Shown: one piece after another, positions 49,616 through 57,304 of the stretch
Layout: the number at the start of each line of letters is the position of its first letter
Numbering within the stretch: the stretch's first letter is position 1
Assembly (NCBI RefSeq): GCF_023715565.1
Contig: NZ_JAMBOJ010000004.1
Coordinates: 61,699-125,698 of the forward strand
Origin: Cytobacillus firmus
Lineage (GTDB): Bacteria; Bacillota; Bacilli; Bacillales; Cytobacillaceae
Length of the DNA: 64,000 nt
Direction: 5' to 3'
The notes under the pieces: model-generated
Seen by the model: only the letters and a program-made list of their open reading frames with translations
Databases searched by the model: none
What the model was told of the DNA's origin: nothing
Translations under genes and position numbers: made by a program

Positions 49616-50875
49616 ATGATTGATTACAGCTCAATGCCGAACCATCAAATTTTGTGTGTTGATATGAAGAGCTTTTATGCAAGCTGTTCTGCTGTCATGC
49701 TTGGTCTGGATCCTCTTGACTGCTATCTTGTAATTGCAGGGAATGTGGAACGGAAGGGGAGCGTTGTTCTGGCGGCCTCTCCGCGAATGAAAAAAGAGTT
49801 TGGAATAAAGACAGGGTCCCGTCTTTTTGAGGTCCCCCAAGATCCACGCATTAGAATTGAGGAGCCGAAAATGGCGACTTATTTAAGAATCTCCACTGAA
49901 ATCACCAGGGTGTTTAACCGTTATGTCCCCAAGGAAGCCATCCATACGTACAGTGTCGATGAAAGCTTCATAAAAGTTGATGGCGCAGTGCACCTCTGGG
50001 GTAATGCCCAGACGATTGCCTGGAAAATAAAAGATGATATTGAACGGGAATTTCAGCTTCCCTGTGCCATAGGAATAGGGCCTAATTTATTAATGTCAAA
50101 GCTCTGCCTGGACCTTGAAGCGAAAAAAGAGGGAGTTGCACAATGGACGTATGGAGATGTAAAAACAAAGCTGTGGAATATATCTCCGTTACGGGAAATG
50201 TGGGGCATCGGCCGCCGTGTTGAAAAGACATTGAATGGAATGGGGATTTTTACAGTCGGCCAGCTTGCCCGCTATGATCTGGCTAAGCTGGAGAAGAAGT
50301 TTGGGATTATGGGCAATCAGCTCTATCACCACGCATGGGGGATTGATTTGTCGGAAATAGGTGCGCCGATCATGGCAGGACAGATCAGCTTCGGTAAAAG
50401 CCAGATATTACTGAGAGATTACAAAGAGGAAAAGGAAATTAAGCATGTGGTCCTTGAGATGTGTGAAGAAGTGGCAAGAAGGGCCCGCAGCCACCGCAAA
50501 GTCGGCAGAACCATCAGCTTTGGCCTTGGCTACAGCCAGGATGAATTCGGAGGGGGTTTTTATCGCTCCAGGACCGTCGATCAGCCAACCAATATTACGA
50601 TGGATCTTTATCGGGTCTGCCTCGAGCTTTTTGACGAGAATTATGAGGGGAAAACAGTACGGCAGATTTCCATTTCCCTCGGCAATATTACGGATGATAG
50701 CGAAATGCAGCTGAGTCTGTTCGACTTGGATGGCTGGAAAAAAAGGGAGCTCGGCTATACTGTCGACCGGATCCGTTCCAAGTTTGGAGGAGGAGCTCTG
50801 CTGAGAGCCGTTTCTTATACAGGTGCAGGAACCGCCAAACACCGTGCGACATTGGTCGGCGGCCATAAAATGTAA
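49616..50875 (+). CDS. yqjW: SOS-inducible Y-family DNA polymerase (UvrX/PolY2 type)
   Basis: A second lesion-bypass polymerase. Catalytic motifs are CVDMKSFYASC and YSVDESFIKVDG; the HhH region is MWGIGRRVEKTLNGMGI. A beta-clamp motif QLSLF lies near the C-terminus (about residue 365). ATG 49616 has AAGGAGG 11 bases upstream. LexA-type boxes precede it. It belongs to the UvrX branch rather than the DinB branch (the latter is at 35527). It was once followed by a YolD-family partner gene, now split. Confidence 0.92.
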   Translation: MIDYSSMPNHQILCVDMKSFYASCSAVMLGLDPLDCYLVIAGNVERKGSVVLAASPRMKKEFGIKTGSRLFEVPQDPRIRIEEPKMATYLRISTEITRVFNRYVPKEAIHTYSVDESFIKVDGAVHLWGNAQTIAWKIKDDIEREFQLPCAIGIGPNLLMSKLCLDLEAKKEGVAQWTYGDVKTKLWNISPLREMWGIGRRVEKTLNGMGIFTVGQLARYDLAKLEKKFGIMGNQLYHHAWGIDLSEIGAPIMAGQISFGKSQILLRDYKEEKEIKHVVLEMCEEVARRARSHRKVGRTISFGLGYSQDEFGGGFYRSRTVDQPTNITMDLYRVCLELFDENYEGKTVRQISISLGNITDDSEMQLSLFDLDGWKKRELGYTVDRIRSKFGGGALLRAVSYTGAGTAKHRATLVGGHKM

Positions 50876-50890
50876 AAGGGGGGTCAGCTT

Positions 50891-50917
50891 ATGATTCGCG
50901 ATCGGGGCAGAATTTAA
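50891..50917 (+). pseudogene. Stump of a split YolD-family (yqjX-like) gene, 5' part
   Basis: Fifteen bases after the polymerase stop, behind a GGGGGG ribosome site, ATG opens MIRDRGRI and ends at TAA. MIRDRGRI is the conserved N-terminus of YolD-family proteins. The matching continuation (IKWTSMMLPEHVKLLRDW) is found 2 kb downstream at 52930. The frame is broken by inserted AT-rich sequence. Confidence 0.85.
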
Positions 50918-51057
50918 ACAATACTATAATATAGGGGAGGCTAAATCGTTTTTAACGATATACTTCCCCTTCTTTTTTTACGTTGTAAGTTCATTATCAA
51001 TATTTAATTCTATATAGATCTTATAGTAATTAATGATTAATCAAACGGAGGAACAAG

Positions 51058-51575
51058 ATGGTTGTAGTAAGAGAGGTTGTTATACCTTCAGGGGAGAAAA
51101 GGTGGATAGTGTTAACTAATCAAATTGAGCCAGTCATTCCAATAATGAAATATATAAAGTACCTTGATAGTCTAGGAAAGGCTCCTAATACACTCATATC
51201 CTATTGTTATCATTTAAAGCTTTACTGGGAGTTCCTACTTAGCCACGATAAGAGCTTTAAAGAAGTTGATCTAAATTTATTAGCAAGTTTCATAGGTTGG
51301 TTGAGGATGCCGCAACAAAAAGGGAAAGTTAAATACCTTTATGGAGAAAAAGCAAAAAGAAGTGAGCAATCTATAAATATAATTGTTAACTGTGTTATCA
51401 ATTTCTATGATTATTTAATTAGATGGCTTCGAGAAAGACCTTAAAACTAAAGTAATGAAAGAAATAAAGGTAAGTAAACGCTCTTTATAAATCTTTCCTT
51501 AATCATGTGAAAACGATAATATTGAAAAATAATTAGTGAAAGAATCCATTAAAGTAAACTCATTGGTATTATAAT
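51058..51575 (+). pseudogene. Decayed tyrosine recombinase/integrase (Tn554 TnpA-like N-terminal domain)
   Basis: The open part (51058-51444, 128 codons) begins MVVVREVVIPSGEKRWIVL and has a core-binding domain with KAPNTLISYCYHLKLYWEFLL, typical of Tn554-type integrases. It stops at RWLRERP. In the next frame the protein continues DGFEKDLKTKVMKEIKVSKR, showing a frameshift near 51420, then several stops. The catalytic domain with the Arg-His-Arg-Tyr residues is missing. GGAGGAAC lies before the ATG. Not functional as a recombinase. Confidence 0.75.
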
Positions 51576-51639
51576 AAGTTACTCCTAAAGATTCCCACTG
51601 ATTATACTGAGATTTAAAATTATTGATTGCTGTTGTATT

Positions 51640-52107
51640 GGAATGAAGTTACACTAACAAAATACGAAAATGGTGACTCTTCATTAGTTGTACCTTCTAC
51701 CAAACTTGAACAAGGTGGTAATTTAGTATTTCTAATGGCTGGTTATTCAGTGGAAGATGGGTAGATTCTAAACCCAATTTTGATGGAAATTAACCCACAA
51801 GAAAATGATGAACGGCCAAGTGTCGAATATAAAACCCTTGATAACGTTGCTGTTGCTGGATTCTTATTTAGTGAGGATGGTGAATATTTGGAAAAGATTG
51901 AATACCATGATAATCAAGTGAATGGCTATTGGAGCGATGTTGCAAAGTTGTATTAAGAATTCTTGGAGTAAAATCCTAAGTTGGTTAAGGACAGTTTGCT
52001 CTTCTGCTTGTTTCAGCGTTGTATTTGGAGGGAATATTTGGGGTGCTGCAGTTTGTGCCGGATGTTTAGGTGGGCATGTAATGCATTGCATGATGAGTAA
52101 TGCGTAA
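51640..52107 (+). pseudogene. Decayed cysteine-rich bacteriocin-like precursor
   Basis: In one frame the text reads EVTLTKYENGDSSLVV...GYSVEDG, then a TAG, then ILNPILMEINPQENDERPS...NGYWSDVAK. One extra T at 51948-51949 shifts the frame; without it, AKCIKNSWSKILSW continues into SSACFSVVFGGNIWGAAVC, AGCLGGHVMHCMMSNA and stop 52107. The C-terminal ~50 residues hold six Cys and many small residues, like halocin-C8-type or other disulfide-rich bacteriocins; the family is a guess. The C-terminal piece alone is open from 51922. Confidence 0.55.
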
Positions 52108-52288
52108 TAATAGCATCAGTAAACAAAAACTAGTTGTGCATGGTTTAATATTCCTTATATCCACTATTTTAGCTGTTATATATTATCCCTCTGGAGTCTC
52201 GACAATTTGTATAATAGCGGCTTGTTCATCTGTATTCTTTCTAGGTAAACCAGCCTTCTCAGGGAAAAATAAAAAAGATGTTGATTAA
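52100..52288 (+). CDS. Small membrane protein, possible immunity partner of the Cys-rich peptide
   Basis: The 62-residue product has a polar N-terminus, two hydrophobic segments (about residues 12-28 and 32-48) and a basic tail SGKNKKDVD. I do not recognise a family. Its ATG overlaps the last codons and stop of the bacteriocin-like relic, an arrangement common in precursor-immunity pairs, so translation may once have been coupled. Still open and intact. A terminator follows. Confidence 0.5.
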   Translation: MRNNSISKQKLVVHGLIFLISTILAVIYYPSGVSTICIIAACSSVFFLGKPAFSGKNKKDVD

Positions 52289-52319
52289 AATATAATAAAG
52301 GAATAAATCAACAAAATTT

Positions 52320-52347
52320 AAACCCATATCTGAGATGGGTTTCTTTT
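52320..52347 (+). terminator. Rho-independent terminator within the insertion
   Basis: AAACCCAT pairs with ATGGGTTT around ATCTGAG, followed by CTTTTTA. Confidence 0.8.
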
Positions 52348-52394
52348 TATACTCAAAACCTTATTAAATAGCAAGATTGAAAAAAGGATAAAAT

Positions 52395-52423
52395 TATAAT
52401 ACAATAAAACAAACATACGTTCG
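52395..52423 (+). promoter_or_regulatory. Promoter -10 and LexA-type box upstream of the intact YolD gene
   Basis: TATAAT at 52395-52400 is followed by CAAACATACGTTCG at 52410-52423, one mismatch from CGAAC-N4-GTTCG. The box lies just after the expected start of transcription, so the gene should be SOS-controlled. Confidence 0.65.
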
Positions 52424-52467
52424 TTAATTTAACAAAGGATTCATTTGTAGAGAAAAGAGGTGACAAA

Positions 52468-52803
52468 ATGATCCGCGATAGAGGTAATAAAAAGTGGGTT
52501 TCACTAATATTACCTGAACATGTAAAGATGTTGAGGGAATATAACGCAAATTATAATAAGATTCCAAAACCGTCTCTTGATGAACAGAAATATGAACAGT
52601 TTAATGAAATCGTATCTGAGGCTATGGAAATGAATAATACCTTGGAATTTGCTTATTATTTTCAAGGGGATATCAGACAATATATTGGCATTATTCACTA
52701 TTTCGATGTATTAAAAAATGAGTTAAGAATTATTGATCAACGGGCTGAAAAGCACTTTTTAAAATTAGAAAATATCATGGGCATATCAAACTACAATGAA
52801 TAA
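52468..52803 (+). CDS. YolD-family protein (intact paralog in the insertion)
   Basis: The 111-residue protein begins MIRDRGNKKWVSLILPEHVK and carries the family's LDEQKYEQFNEIVSEAM segment and the RQYIGIIHYFD beta core. YolD proteins usually accompany UvrX-type polymerases and are damage-induced; the molecular role is unclear. GAGGTGAC precedes the ATG. It has its own LexA-type box. Its sequence differs clearly from the split copy downstream, so it came with the inserted DNA rather than by duplication in place (inference). Confidence 0.85.
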   Translation: MIRDRGNKKWVSLILPEHVKMLREYNANYNKIPKPSLDEQKYEQFNEIVSEAMEMNNTLEFAYYFQGDIRQYIGIIHYFDVLKNELRIIDQRAEKHFLKLENIMGISNYNE

Positions 52804-52842
52804 TATTCTGAAAAAAATGAGCAAAAGTAAGAGTTGGACTAA

Positions 52843-53217
52843 ATGGTAAGGATTATCTATATAAACATATCTTTAATGAATGAATGTTTGAAATTAAAAA
52901 GATTTATCGAAAAAAGTCTTGATAAAAAAATAAAATGGACTTCCATGATGCTGCCGGAACATGTAAAGCTCTTAAGAGACTGGGCAAAGGAAGACACATA
53001 CGAGCAAAAGCGGGAATTGGATGAGCAGAAGATTGAATATATGAATGAAATTCTTTCAGAGGCAATGGAATTTCAAAAGAACGTGACACTTACACATTAC
53101 AGGGGCAGAAATTATGAACTGGTTATCGGGAGCATCCATTATTGGGATGACCTTGGCCAAAAGCTTCATATTGTTGATCGGTTTGGGGATATTCACCGTA
53201 TCTCCATTAATGAATAG
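52843..53217 (+). pseudogene. 3' part of the split YolD-family (yqjX-like) gene
   Basis: From 52930 the frame reads IKWTSMMLPEHVKLLRDW, LDEQKIEYMNEILSEAMEF and ELVIGSIHYWDDLGQKLHIV, a complete YolD body lacking the MIRDRG start, which survives at 50891. The first ~30 codons of the open frame (52843-52929) are AT-rich inserted sequence and not part of the family. An ATG at 52843 could allow a chimeric product, but there is no good ribosome site. Confidence 0.8.
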
Positions 53218-53280
53218 CGGATGCACGGTTTACGGAAGAATAATGCTGTCTGAACTGGATGAATTAAGAATAAAAAATGG

Positions 53281-53307
53281 AAAAAACGGGGATGACTATC
53301 CCCGTTT
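53281..53307. terminator. Bidirectional terminator between the yolD remnant and the CDGSH gene
   Basis: AAAACGGGGAT and ATCCCCGTTTT form a perfect stem around GACT; A and T runs serve both strands. Confidence 0.88.
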
Positions 53308-53314
53308 TCCAACC

Positions 53315-53533
53315 TTATTGCTTGTCATCGGAGGTTTTCTCCGCGCGGACACAGGATTGGAAAGTTCCTTTATGAGTGCCATCACAAAATGGGATTTTCA
53401 AGGATCTCCCGCAGCGGCAAAGGGAATAGGTTTTTTTTGTTTCGAATTTATTGCCATCCATATCAATTAACTCTACATCACCTGTTACACGCAGCGATCC
53501 ATTATCCATTACTTTAATCTGTGCCTTGGACAT
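53315..53533 (-). CDS. CDGSH iron-sulfur domain protein
   Basis: The 72-residue protein has the CDGSH-type cluster motif with ligands Cys-x-Cys...Cys and His: CRCGRSLKIPFCDGTH. Such domains bind a redox-active 2Fe-2S cluster. An N-terminal beta segment (DNGSLRVTGDVELIDMDGN) precedes it. ATG 53533 has GAAAGGATG upstream; a TTG two codons earlier is less well spaced. It is divergent from the HesB/IscA-like gene, another iron-sulfur protein. Confidence 0.9.
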   Translation of the reverse strand: MSKAQIKVMDNGSLRVTGDVELIDMDGNKFETKKTYSLCRCGRSLKIPFCDGTHKGTFQSCVRAEKTSDDKQ

Positions 53534-53653
53534 ATCCAATCATCCTTTCTAAAAAACTTTATTTGGCTGCTCAATGGCAGTGTCTCTTTCAGAAGCATGT
53601 TATGCCTATCTGTGTTAAAATCAGCATATGCAAAGGGGAGGTAGTTTTACAAC

Positions 53654-53980
53654 ATGGAAATAACATTAACTGAATTGGCGGCAGAAAAATTATCGGGACG
53701 GATTGCCGGCAAAGAAGGATTTATAAAACTAAAGTATGATATAGACGGATGCGGCTGTGTGGTAAGCGGAGTGGCGGCACTCTGGCTTGTTGAAGAGCTG
53801 GATGAAGATGACAGGGAAATCCAAACAAACACCGGCAGCATATATGTGGAAAAATCCAAGGAAGTATTTTTGGATGAAAATTTAACGATAGACTTTTCTG
53901 AGAAGGCAAATTGCTTTCAGTTAAAAAGCCCGAATCAGTATTTAAACCCAAGAATGAGCTTAATTGATAAAACAAAATAA
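53654..53980 (+). CDS. yqkB: HesB/IscA-like iron-sulfur biosynthesis family protein (YqkB)
   Basis: The 108-residue product begins MEITLTELAAEKL and has the IscA-like fold with a single CGC pair (DIDGCGCVVSGV), plus VEKSKEVFLDENLTIDF. The third Cys of true IscA is replaced by the late NCFQL region, so cluster binding may differ. It corresponds to YqkB. GGGGAGG lies 8 bases before the ATG. A terminator with one mismatch follows at 53992-54020. Confidence 0.88.
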   Translation: MEITLTELAAEKLSGRIAGKEGFIKLKYDIDGCGCVVSGVAALWLVEELDEDDREIQTNTGSIYVEKSKEVFLDENLTIDFSEKANCFQLKSPNQYLNPRMSLIDKTK

Positions 53981-53991
53981 AATGAAGTAGC

Positions 53992-54020
53992 AGACGGCCG
54001 CTGAGGAAGGCGGTCTTTTT
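53992..54020 (+). terminator. Rho-independent terminator after yqkB
   Basis: AGACGGCC pairs with GGCGGTCT (one mismatch), followed by TTTTT. Confidence 0.75.
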
Positions 54021-54147
54021 AATAGGGTGTATAGGTAAATTTACCCTTCCGAAATTCTGGAAAATAAGGTTTTAATATATTAGTAAAAGGTTAGATAACA
54101 AAATGTTTATCATTATGGGTGAAGAGAGTGCTGATGGGGGGATTCGA

Positions 54148-54684
54148 ATGAAGTGGAAGTTATTTTTTCTGGCGGCAGCTTTCCTGATTTTGTCAGGGTG
54201 CAGTACAGCAACAATGGGCCAGGCGATTGATGCTGGAATTCCATTCAATGTAAAAGAAGTCTTACATAAAGAAAAAGTAAAAGATGGAGTCATACTGCTG
54301 TACTTAACGCAGCAGTATGATGGGCAAAATGAAGTAGAGGCCTTGGCAGCTGCCTATTTGAAGGGCAGTGACAAAAAGGGCTGGAAAAATGAAGGCCATA
54401 ACCATTGGGAGTATTATGAGCATGAACATATGACCGTTTATTCAGATACTTTCTATGATTACGATAAGGAAGGTAATCTGGAAAACAGATTACCAATAAT
54501 ATTTGGTGAGATTCAAAGCGGAGATATTAAAAAAGTAGAAGTAGCGGGCAAGGAAGAGAAATTTGAAGAAGCGGCTATAATAAAAAAAGAAAACAAACGC
54601 TATTATTTTAAAATGGGAGACTATCATACTGCCAGAGGGCTGTCGGCAGACGGCAAAGAAATCATGAAGAAAAAGAAAAATTAA
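54148..54684 (+). CDS. Uncharacterised lipoprotein
   Basis: A lipoprotein signal peptide of about 19 residues ends with lipobox LSGC (FFLAAAFLILSGC). The mature part is acidic/lysine-rich with no domain I recognise; KEVLHKEKVKDGVILLYL and HWEYYEHEHMTVYSD are notable strings. ATG 54148 (MKWKLFFLA) has GGGGGG upstream; an in-frame ATG 45 bases earlier gives a longer, unlikely start. It lies on its own between yqkB and the hydrolase gene. Confidence 0.75.
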   Translation: MKWKLFFLAAAFLILSGCSTATMGQAIDAGIPFNVKEVLHKEKVKDGVILLYLTQQYDGQNEVEALAAAYLKGSDKKGWKNEGHNHWEYYEHEHMTVYSDTFYDYDKEGNLENRLPIIFGEIQSGDIKKVEVAGKEEKFEEAAIIKKENKRYYFKMGDYHTARGLSADGKEIMKKKKN

Positions 54685-54692
54685 AGTGAAGC

Positions 54693-54722
54693 AGCTGGCT
54701 TACATCGAAGCCGGCTACTTCT
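54693..54722. terminator. Shared hairpin between the lipoprotein and hydrolase genes
   Basis: AGCTGGCTT pairs with AAGCCGGCT (wobble) around a short loop, with T/A-rich tails on both sides; serves the converging genes. Confidence 0.65.
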
Positions 54723-54723
54723 A

Positions 54724-55650
54724 TTATTGTGAAAAAGTATCTTTGCTACGGACATACTGCTCCAAAAACTCGTCAATGACTTTTTCATAATCCTCTTTGT
54801 TTTCGTTAAAGGATTGGGCATGTATCCCGTTGGCAGCAAGGTAAAGTTTTTTAGGGCCCTTTTTCTTTTCATACAAAGCTTCGGACATGGTCGGTAAAAT
54901 AAAATCATCTTTTTCGCTGTGGATAAACAGGATGGGCTTCTTTATATTTTCAATAACAGAAATAGGAGAAACGTCCGCAATGGAATATTTTTCCCGCATC
55001 CGAAGGAATAGATCGGCAACAGGCAAAAAGAGTTTCGCTGGAAGCTTCATCTCGGTTTTTAAACGGTAAGTCAGCTGCTCCTTGAAATCAGAAAAAGGGC
55101 AATCGGCAATGTAGAAGTCGGCACCGTCTTCAAGCATTCCCGCATAAAGGAGCATGGTGGCAGCCCCCATGCTTTCCCCATGAATGCCGATCTCAATATC
55201 AGGCCCTTTTTCCGCTTTAAGCCAATCAACAATCGCTTTTAGATCAAACTTTTCATAATGCCCGTAGCTTGTCGTCTTCCCCCCGGATTCTCCGTGGCGG
55301 CGATGATCATAGATTACAGCGTTAAACCCCCGTTCAAGGAAGAGGTTCATATATTTAATCGAATTCATTTTGTTTTCCGTAACCCCGTGAGAAATAATAA
55401 TATAGCGATTGTTTTTATGGGGTTCGGCAGCCACGGCTTTTAAGTTATAGCCAAATGGAGAAGGAATAAGCACTTCTCTTTTCGGGAGGCTTTCATACTT
55501 GATCAGATCAAGCCTGCCGGATTCCTTCTCCCTTTCTAAAATAAATTCATCTTCCTTCTTTTTCATAAACATAAGTCTATTTGTAAAATAGATGCCAAGT
55601 GATGAAAGAAAGAGAACGATGGAAAATATATAGCGCAAAAACCTTCTCAA
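54724..55650 (-). CDS. yqkD: Alpha/beta hydrolase (YqkD-like), membrane-anchored
   Basis: An N-terminal membrane segment (YIFSIVLFLSSLGIYF) is followed by an alpha/beta hydrolase domain: ISHGVTENKMNSIKY, YDHRRHGESGGKTTSYG, the nucleophile elbow GIHGESMGA, and HSEKDDFI and NGIHAQSF for the acid and His. TTG 55650 has GGAGGG 7 bases upstream; ATG 55656 overlaps it. The frame stays open another 81 codons upstream, but that stretch is the repeat element at 55682-55961 and should not be annotated as protein. Substrate unknown. Confidence 0.88.
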   Translation of the reverse strand: MRRFLRYIFSIVLFLSSLGIYFTNRLMFMKKKEDEFILEREKESGRLDLIKYESLPKREVLIPSPFGYNLKAVAAEPHKNNRYIIISHGVTENKMNSIKYMNLFLERGFNAVIYDHRRHGESGGKTTSYGHYEKFDLKAIVDWLKAEKGPDIEIGIHGESMGAATMLLYAGMLEDGADFYIADCPFSDFKEQLTYRLKTEMKLPAKLFLPVADLFLRMREKYSIADVSPISVIENIKKPILFIHSEKDDFILPTMSEALYEKKKGPKKLYLAANGIHAQSFNENKEDYEKVIDEFLEQYVRSKDTFSQ

Positions 55651-55681
55651 CCCCATCCCTCCATTTTTGCTCTTTTCTAAA

Positions 55682-55961
55682 GGCTCTTTCGTATAGATTG
55701 TTGTTTTTCGCTTATCAATGTTGTCCGTTGATTGCAGTGAGAAGATGCTCAGCGAACCACGGGGCGGGCGGTGAGCCTCCTCGACGCTGCGCGTCTGTGG
55801 GGTCTCACCTGTCCCGCCACTCCAGTAGGACGTTGAATAGGCTAGCTTGAGTAAACACCGCACGAAGAAAATGCGAATGCATTTTCGAGGATCTCGCACC
55901 TTCCACTACAATCAACTCAGTAAATATAATATAAATAGCAACAAACTTTTCGAAAACAGCC
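55682..55961 (-). repeat. Interspersed MITE-like repeat element, copy 3 (inverted)
   Basis: Read on the minus strand it matches copy 2 (49114-49394) nearly base for base, with a handful of substitutions such as GGAGTGGCGGG for GGAGTAGCGGG and TCAAGCTAGCC for TCAAGGTAGCC. Both carry a stretch (AAAATGCATKCGCATTTTC) absent from copy 1. Ends: GGCTGTTTTCGAAAAGTTTG and CAATCTATACGAAAGAGCC. It ends about 30 bases upstream of the hydrolase start. Confidence 0.75.
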
Positions 55962-56012
55962 TTTCTAAAAGATTGTTGTTTTTGTTTATGAAGTCATCCC
56001 GTTGATTGCAGC
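55962..56012 (-). repeat. Fragment of a fourth repeat element (end only)
   Basis: Read on the minus strand, GCAATCAACGGGATGACTTC is followed by AAACAACAATCTTTTAGAAA and GGC, resembling the right-hand end of copies 1-3, and abuts copy 3 tail to head. The rest of that copy is missing. Confidence 0.55.
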
Positions 56013-56101
56013 CTTTTTTTCTTTATTTTACCATTATGGATAAGATTAAAACAGAGATGTTAGCCGGGGCAAAGTGAAATTTTATAAAGGACGCCCTGCA
56101 C

Positions 56102-56126
56102 AAAAAAAGCCGCTTTGCGGCGGCTT
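56102..56126 (-). terminator. Terminator of the 43-residue gene (minus strand)
   Basis: AAGCCGC pairs with GCGGCTT around the CGCAAA region; seven A to the left form a U-tract on the minus strand. Confidence 0.75.
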
Positions 56127-56256
56127 ATTGCTGTGCGTTTTGTCTTTTGGTTGGATGAATCGCTTTTTCTAATTCTTCGGCAGCAATCGTCTGATTTACT
56201 GTATCGGAATTCGGCTTTCCCTTTTGGCTGTAACCTTTATCGCGTTTTTGACTCAT
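56125..56256 (-). CDS. Small hydrophilic protein of unknown function (43 residues)
   Basis: This gap gene starts with ATG 56256 behind an AAGGGGGAT ribosome site and ends at 56125 within a strong minus-strand terminator. The product begins MSQKRDKGYSQKGKPNSDTV and continues with NQTIAAEELEKAIHPTKRQ: charged, no membrane segment, no Cys. I do not recognise a family. The good start, stop and terminator make it a real gene; spore-coat or small acid-soluble-like roles are possible but unproven. Confidence 0.65.
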   Translation of the reverse strand: MSQKRDKGYSQKGKPNSDTVNQTIAAEELEKAIHPTKRQNAQQ

Positions 56257-56363
56257 AGAAATATCCCCCTTCTAATTCTGTGTGGATGAACCTGTATTCG
56301 CCAGCTGCTTTCATCTAATAAGGTGCGGTAAAACAGGGGGAATTATTCACTTGAACTGTAATG

Positions 56364-57272
56364 CTATTGAACAGTTTGAGCATTTAGCCTGAAATACGTG
56401 CTTTCAATCGGCCTGGAAAGATGAGGCTGAACAATTTTTACAGCTTCCATTAATTGATCCAGATTAACATTGGTTTCAATTCCCATGCGCTCAAGCATAT
56501 AGACAACATCTTCTGTTGCAGCGTTGCCAGCAGCTCCAGGGGCAAATGGGCATCCGCCTAGTCCGCCGGCTGATGTGTCAAACCGGTCAACACCTGCCTG
56601 CAGGGCTGCAAAAATATTTGTAAGGGCCAATTTTCTTGTGTCGTGGAAGTGTGCAGTGATAAGGGTAGTAGGAAACTCTGCTTTCAAACGGGAAAATAAC
56701 CCATATGATTCATGGGGAGCAGCCATCCCAATTGTATCTGCCACGCTTAATTCATCAGCTCCTGCCTCAGTAAATTGGCGGCATAGCCTAACTGTATCTT
56801 CAGGATTGATGGCTCCTTCATACGGGCAATAAAATGCTGTAGAGATGCATGCGCGGACAAAATAGCCTTTCTCCTTCAATTCTCCGATAATCGGTGTTAC
56901 TTCATCCATACTTTCCTGAGTGGTTTTATTGATGTTCTTCTTATTGAATGTATTGCTTACACCGACGAAAATGGCTACAGCCCGGCAATCAGTCATATAT
57001 ACTCTATCAATGCCTTTGCGGTTCGGGGCAAGCACGATATCCCTTGTATCCGCACCAAGGCAATCCGCCGTAATTTCAGCGGCATCCCCCATTTGCGGAA
57101 CCCATTTAGGTGACACAAAAGAAGTAAGCTCCAATTCTGTTAATCCTGCATTTTTTAAACTTTTAATAAAATCTTTCTTAACCTCAGTCGGTACAAACGA
57201 CTTTTCATTTTGCAGTCCATCCCGTGGCCCCACTTCAATAATTGTTACTTTATCTGGAAATGCAAGCGTCAT
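56364..57272 (-). CDS. hmgL: Hydroxymethylglutaryl-CoA lyase
   Basis: HmgL (YngG-type) cleaves HMG-CoA to acetoacetate and acetyl-CoA, the last leucine-specific step. The signature strings EVGPRDGLQNE, CISTAFYCPYEGAI, ITAHFHDTRKLALTN (metal-binding His pair) and GGLGGCPFAPGAAGN (active Cys) are intact. Length 302 is standard. It is divergent from the thiolase/CoA-transferase genes that process its acetoacetate product, with a cre-like site between them. Confidence 0.94.
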   Translation of the reverse strand: MTLAFPDKVTIIEVGPRDGLQNEKSFVPTEVKKDFIKSLKNAGLTELELTSFVSPKWVPQMGDAAEITADCLGADTRDIVLAPNRKGIDRVYMTDCRAVAIFVGVSNTFNKKNINKTTQESMDEVTPIIGELKEKGYFVRACISTAFYCPYEGAINPEDTVRLCRQFTEAGADELSVADTIGMAAPHESYGLFSRLKAEFPTTLITAHFHDTRKLALTNIFAALQAGVDRFDTSAGGLGGCPFAPGAAGNAATEDVVYMLERMGIETNVNLDQLMEAVKIVQPHLSRPIESTYFRLNAQTVQ

Positions 57273-57304
57273 GTTTTCCTCTCCCGTTTCATAATTTTAA
57301 TTTT

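Larger units (their letters stand above)
50915..52932 (+). mobile_element. ~2-kb AT-rich insertion splitting the YolD-family gene
   Basis: The two halves of the split gene fix the ends to within a few bases (both junctions are A/T-rich, so exact ends are ambiguous). No terminal inverted repeats or clear target duplication are seen. The sequence is visibly more AT-rich than its surroundings. Contents: an integrase relic like Tn554 TnpA, a bacteriocin-like relic, a small membrane protein and an intact YolD gene. Absence of inverted ends fits Tn554-type elements, but the element may be composite. Confidence 0.7.
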
